Part shown: in pieces, positions 4,106 to 5,535 of the stretch | How positions within the stretch are numbered: position 1 is the first letter of the stretch | Layout of the letters: the number at the start of each line of letters is the position of its first letter | Source of the DNA: UBA5359 sp028699365 [NCBI: bacterium] | GTDB taxonomy: Bacteria > UBP13 > UBA5359 | Assembly: GCA_028699365.1 (NCBI GenBank) | Contig: JAQVUQ010000203.1 | Location: 1-5,535, forward strand | Length of the DNA: 5,535 nt | Direction: 5' to 3' | Translations under genes and position numbers: made by a program | Notes under the pieces: generated by a model | Told to the model about the DNA's origin: nothing | Seen by the model: the letters and a program-made list of their open reading frames with translations, nothing else | Databases searched by the model: none

Positions 4106-4443
4106 TGGCTTATATTCCGCAGCAAGGTGATATTATCTATTTGGACTTTGACCCACAGTCCGGTCATGAGCAGAAGGGTCGCCGGCCGGCCATGGTGATA
4201 AGCAACAATGCATTCAATGCATTAAGCCGCGGTGCCCTGGTCTGCCCGATCACAAATACCAATCGAGGCATACCGCTTCACGTCCAGCTGGATACACGGA
4301 CAAAGACAACCGGCGTTATCATGTGTGACCAGGTGAAGGCCCTCGACATGCAGAGCAGAAATGCAGCCTTTATCGAAAAGGCACCTGAGGATCTGGTAGC
4401 TGAAGCCGTGGATATAGTTATCGCCATGGTTGAAATATTATAA
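4105..4443 (+). CDS. mazF: MazF/PemK-family endoribonuclease toxin
   Basis: The 112-residue protein has the complete MazF pattern. It opens PQQGDIIYLDFDPQSGHEQKGRRPAMVIS, with Glu22 and Arg27 matching E. coli MazF Glu24 and Arg29. CPITNTNRGIPLHVQL follows, with Thr50 at the place of catalytic Thr52, and then MCDQVKALD. The enzyme cuts single-stranded mRNA, and in some members rRNA or tRNA, at short sequence motifs and so stops growth. The exact cleavage motif cannot be predicted. All key residues are present, so the toxin is probably active and held in check by the overlapping upstream antitoxin. A GAGGTG in the end of mazE can serve as the ribosome site. In this setting it probably stabilises the element or prophage in its host. 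Confidence 0.93.
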   Translation: MAYIPQQGDIIYLDFDPQSGHEQKGRRPAMVISNNAFNALSRGALVCPITNTNRGIPLHVQLDTRTKTTGVIMCDQVKALDMQSRNAAFIEKAPEDLVAEAVDIVIAMVEIL

Positions 4444-4456
4444 AGCGTAAAAAAAG

Positions 4457-4496
4457 AGCCCGTTGGTGACATACAATCATCAGCGGGCTTTTTTAT
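4457..4496. terminator. Strong bidirectional terminator after mazF
   Basis: AGCCCGTTGGTGA pairs with TCATCAGCGGGCT over 13 base pairs (two G-U) around CATACAA. A T-run follows on the plus strand (TTTTTTATT), and an equally long one is present on the minus strand because AAAAAAAG precedes the stem. It can end both mazEF and the convergent minus-strand hypothetical gene. Confidence 0.88.
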
Positions 4497-4518
4497 TATC
4501 GTATTAGGAGCAGGATCA

Positions 4519-4881
4519 TCATGTCGCATCGTTCTTTTCCTCCTGCTTAAAAAGAATGAATGCCAGTCTCATTCCAAGCTGCTGCCCCATTCGATGTACT
4601 CTCAGCAGTCTTTCTGCAAAGCTTACAAGAGACTTGTCTTTATACATATCGTCCACGCCTTGCATAATACCGAAGAGATATGCTAATACTACCTTTTTCT
4701 CAATATCATCCGGAAAGCTCTTCAGGTACTGTTTTAATAATGCCTCAGCTTCCTTGATTTCTTCCGGGGTTATCATACCCATTAATGTTTCATAACCTAA
4801 GCTTTCCAGGAGGGGCTTCTGTTCGTTTAACGAGATAACGTTTCCTGCTCTGACCCTGTGATCAGGATTATTTTTATTCAT
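4519..4881 (-). CDS. Helical hypothetical protein
   Basis: The 120-residue protein MNKNNPDHRVRAGNVISLNEQKPLLESLGYETLMGMITPEEIKEAEALLKQYL... starts with ATG eight bases after GGAG on the minus strand. From about residue 36 it is almost wholly alpha-helical: PEEIKEAEALLKQYLKSF, DIEKKVVLAYLFGIMQGVDDMY, SFAERLLRVHRMGQQLGMRLAFILF. The charged tail is KQEEKNDAT. The helices are amphipathic rather than long hydrophobic stretches, so it is likely a cytoplasmic helical-bundle protein. I do not recognise the family. It faces mazF and shares its bidirectional terminator. A weak promoter (TTGGTG, 17 bases, TATAGA) lies upstream inside an imperfect palindrome. It points the same way as the tape-measure fragment but is separated from it by about 320 gene-poor bases. 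Confidence 0.7.
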   Translation of the reverse strand: MNKNNPDHRVRAGNVISLNEQKPLLESLGYETLMGMITPEEIKEAEALLKQYLKSFPDDIEKKVVLAYLFGIMQGVDDMYKDKSLVSFAERLLRVHRMGQQLGMRLAFILFKQEEKNDAT

Positions 4882-4907
4882 TTGATCATCTCCGATCTAT
4901 AAAAGGT

Positions 4908-4971
4908 GGATGCAGACACACCAACCCGGAAGTATTCCCGAAATGCCGCATTTAATGGCATGCCTGCATCC
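4908..4971. repeat. Imperfect long palindrome with internal small hairpins
   Basis: GGATGCAG and CTGCATCC form perfect 8-bp outer arms. After an A-C mismatch the match continues in part (CA/TG, CC/GG). Inside lie GGAA-GTA-TTCC and AAATG-CCG-CATTT, plus the self-complementary GGCATGCC. It could fold as a branched structure in RNA or single-stranded DNA. On the minus strand it overlaps a weak promoter for the helical hypothetical gene, so an operator role is another option. It matches no riboswitch that I know. Confidence 0.45.
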
Positions 4972-4990
4972 TATATGAAGGAGGTCTCCT

Positions 4991-5094
4991 ATGGCAACAA
5001 AGGAGTTAACTAGTGTATTATCAATCAACTGATTACTGGTAAGGATATACAGTTTGAGGGGGAAAGCGAAACCGCTTTCTACGTATACAATTGA
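4991..5094 (+). pseudogene. Frameshifted short reading frame with intact ribosome site
   Basis: AAGGAGG stands six bases before an ATG that reads MATKELTSVLSIN and then meets TGA. A neighbouring frame is open from 5014 and reads ...NQLITGKDIQFEGESETAFYVYN before TGA. Joined by one small shift between 5013 and 5024, they would give a product of about 35 residues with ordinary composition. This may be a broken small gene, or the 5' end of a lost larger gene. I recognise no family. A chance short frame behind a good ribosome site remains possible, and there is no classic slippery heptamer to argue for programmed frameshifting. Confidence 0.35.
5062..5079. repeat. Perfect short hairpin GAAAGCG/CGCTTTC
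   Basis: A 7-bp perfect inverted repeat with an AAAC loop lies inside the frameshifted reading frame. On the minus strand CCCCC follows the stem, and on the plus strand TACG follows, so it is not an intrinsic terminator. No function can be assigned. Confidence 0.4.
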
Positions 5095-5109
5095 CAACAC
5101 TTTTACATT

Positions 5110-5160
5110 CTAGGGCGGCACACCCGCCATTTGCCTCACCATCAACTTACTTAATGTCAC
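5110..5160 (-). pseudogene. Tiny reading frame after the tape-measure fragment, possible gene remnant
   Basis: GAGGTG sits five bases before a GTG that reads MTLSKLMVRQMAGVPP and then TAG. It starts 41 bases downstream of the tape-measure stop, where the next tail gene would be expected, with a proper ribosome site but only 16 codons. It may be the surviving start of a truncated phage gene or chance. A GGCGG/CCGCC hairpin lies at its 3' end without a T-run. Confidence 0.25.
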
Positions 5161-5201
5161 TATATCACCTCGCTATCTGTGTTTATTTACTCTATCTGCG
5201 G

Positions 5202-5535
5202 TTATATAAATGCCCGCCTTGATTTGTCTCTTGCTTCATCATCCATGACTTCTAAAATGTATTCTTTGAGATTGTTATCTCTTCTCTGTAGCATCGTTTC
5301 GAGCTCGGGAACGCTGCCCACGCTGGCACCGGTAAAATCATAGTTGATATTGAAAACAGGACTTGCAGCACCACCGATTATTCCTGCATTGCTTGGAATT
5401 GCAGATACTGAATCTATAGCCCTGGTACCGGCGCTGGCCGCGTTAGCCATCGCTTTAATGACTTCCGGCTCCATAGAGGACACACCACCGATAAAGCCGC
5501 TCATAGCATATTCGCCACGGAGCTCCAAGACCTTA
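5202..5535 (-). CDS. Probable phage tail tape-measure protein, C-terminal end (partial)
   Basis: On the minus strand the frame is open from the window edge for 110 codons to TAA. It reads KVLELRGEYAMSGFIGGVSSMEPEVIKAMANAASAGTRAID..., then SPVFNINYDFTGASVGSVPELETMLQRRDNNLKEYILEVMDDEARDKSRRAFI. An Ala/Gly/Ser-rich, low-complexity stretch followed by a short strand (FNINYDF) and a charged helical end is the usual look of the C-terminus of siphovirus tape-measure proteins, which set tail length and help DNA entry. The only nearby start (TTG a few codons in) has no ribosome site, so the gene must extend well beyond the window. No recognisable distal-tail or baseplate gene follows the stop, so the phage module seems incomplete here. 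The assignment is from composition and pattern only. Confidence 0.55.
   Translation of the reverse strand, partial: KVLELRGEYAMSGFIGGVSSMEPEVIKAMANAASAGTRAIDSVSAIPSNAGIIGGAASPVFNINYDFTGASVGSVPELETMLQRRDNNLKEYILEVMDDEARDKSRRAFI

Larger units (their letters stand above)
4882..5201. other. Gene-poor stretch with degenerate-looking sequence
   Basis: No intact gene of convincing length is present between the helical hypothetical protein and the tape-measure fragment. The stretch holds a weak minus-strand promoter, an imperfect long palindrome, a frameshifted plus-strand reading frame with a very good ribosome site, a small perfect hairpin and a tiny minus-strand frame after a ribosome site. A 67-codon minus-strand frame crosses it but has no ribosome site and runs through the palindrome, so I do not count it. 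Confidence 0.5.

Noticed and set aside
4904-4990. Known riboswitch upstream of the frameshifted frame
   Set aside because: The conserved cores of c-di-GMP, purine and preQ1 riboswitches, as I know them, are not present.
4897-5100. 67-codon minus-strand frame in the gene-poor stretch
   Set aside because: There is no ribosome site before its GTG, it reads through the palindrome, and the product resembles no protein family.
1-5535. CRISPR array, tRNA or rRNA genes
   Set aside because: No regularly spaced repeats, cloverleaf sequences or rRNA-like segments were seen on either strand.

Overview
This window looks like accessory DNA from a low-GC Gram-positive anaerobe, most likely a Lachnospiraceae-type clostridium. 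That placement is an inference. It rests on strong AGGAGG-type ribosome sites, sigma-A style promoters, and protein families I associate with clostridial integrative elements and prophages (DUF6431 zinc-ribbon protein, small Cro/CI repressor ending in FEFPDGTKI, YdbC/PC4, MazEF). There are no rRNA or tRNA genes, no CRISPR array and no housekeeping genes.

Layout. (1) 1-321: the 5' part of a conserved hypothetical gene on the minus strand, running off the window. (2) 322-776: a compact cassette bounded by 19-bp inverted repeats, with a second tandem repeat copy at its right end. It carries only a DUF6431 zinc-ribbon gene, whose ribosome site lies inside a terminator-like hairpin. (3) 819-2171: a tight plus-strand cluster of a membrane-anchored extracellular protein whose start codon appears to be ATA, a secreted beta-rich protein, and a small helix-turn-helix regulator. 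It ends at a terminator shared with the next, convergent gene. (4) 2224-3708: a regulatory switch. A minus-strand Cro/CI-type repressor and a plus-strand operon of four small genes, including a YdbC/PC4 single-stranded-DNA-binding protein, diverge from back-to-back near-consensus promoters with repeated operator-like sites between them. A leader with three consecutive hairpins precedes ydbC. (5) 3811-4496: an autonomous mazEF toxin-antitoxin operon with its own promoter and a strong bidirectional terminator. (6) 4519-4881: a minus-strand helical hypothetical protein. (7) 4882-5201: a gene-poor, degenerate-looking stretch with an imperfect long palindrome, a frameshifted short reading frame and a tiny orphan reading frame. 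(8) 5202-5535: the C-terminal end of a probable phage tail tape-measure protein on the minus strand.

How it fits together. The repressor, divergent promoter, small early-type operon and toxin-antitoxin pair resemble the regulatory and maintenance end of an integrative element or prophage. The tape-measure fragment indicates phage ancestry on the right, but no further tail genes follow it, so the phage part is probably decayed or rearranged. The most notable items are the DUF6431 cassette with its hairpin-buried ribosome site, the ATA start codon of the membrane protein, the symmetric operator switch, and the triple-hairpin leader of ydbC. I see no clear evidence of a wholly new defence or mobile system. 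Family assignments come from recognition by eye, not from a database search.
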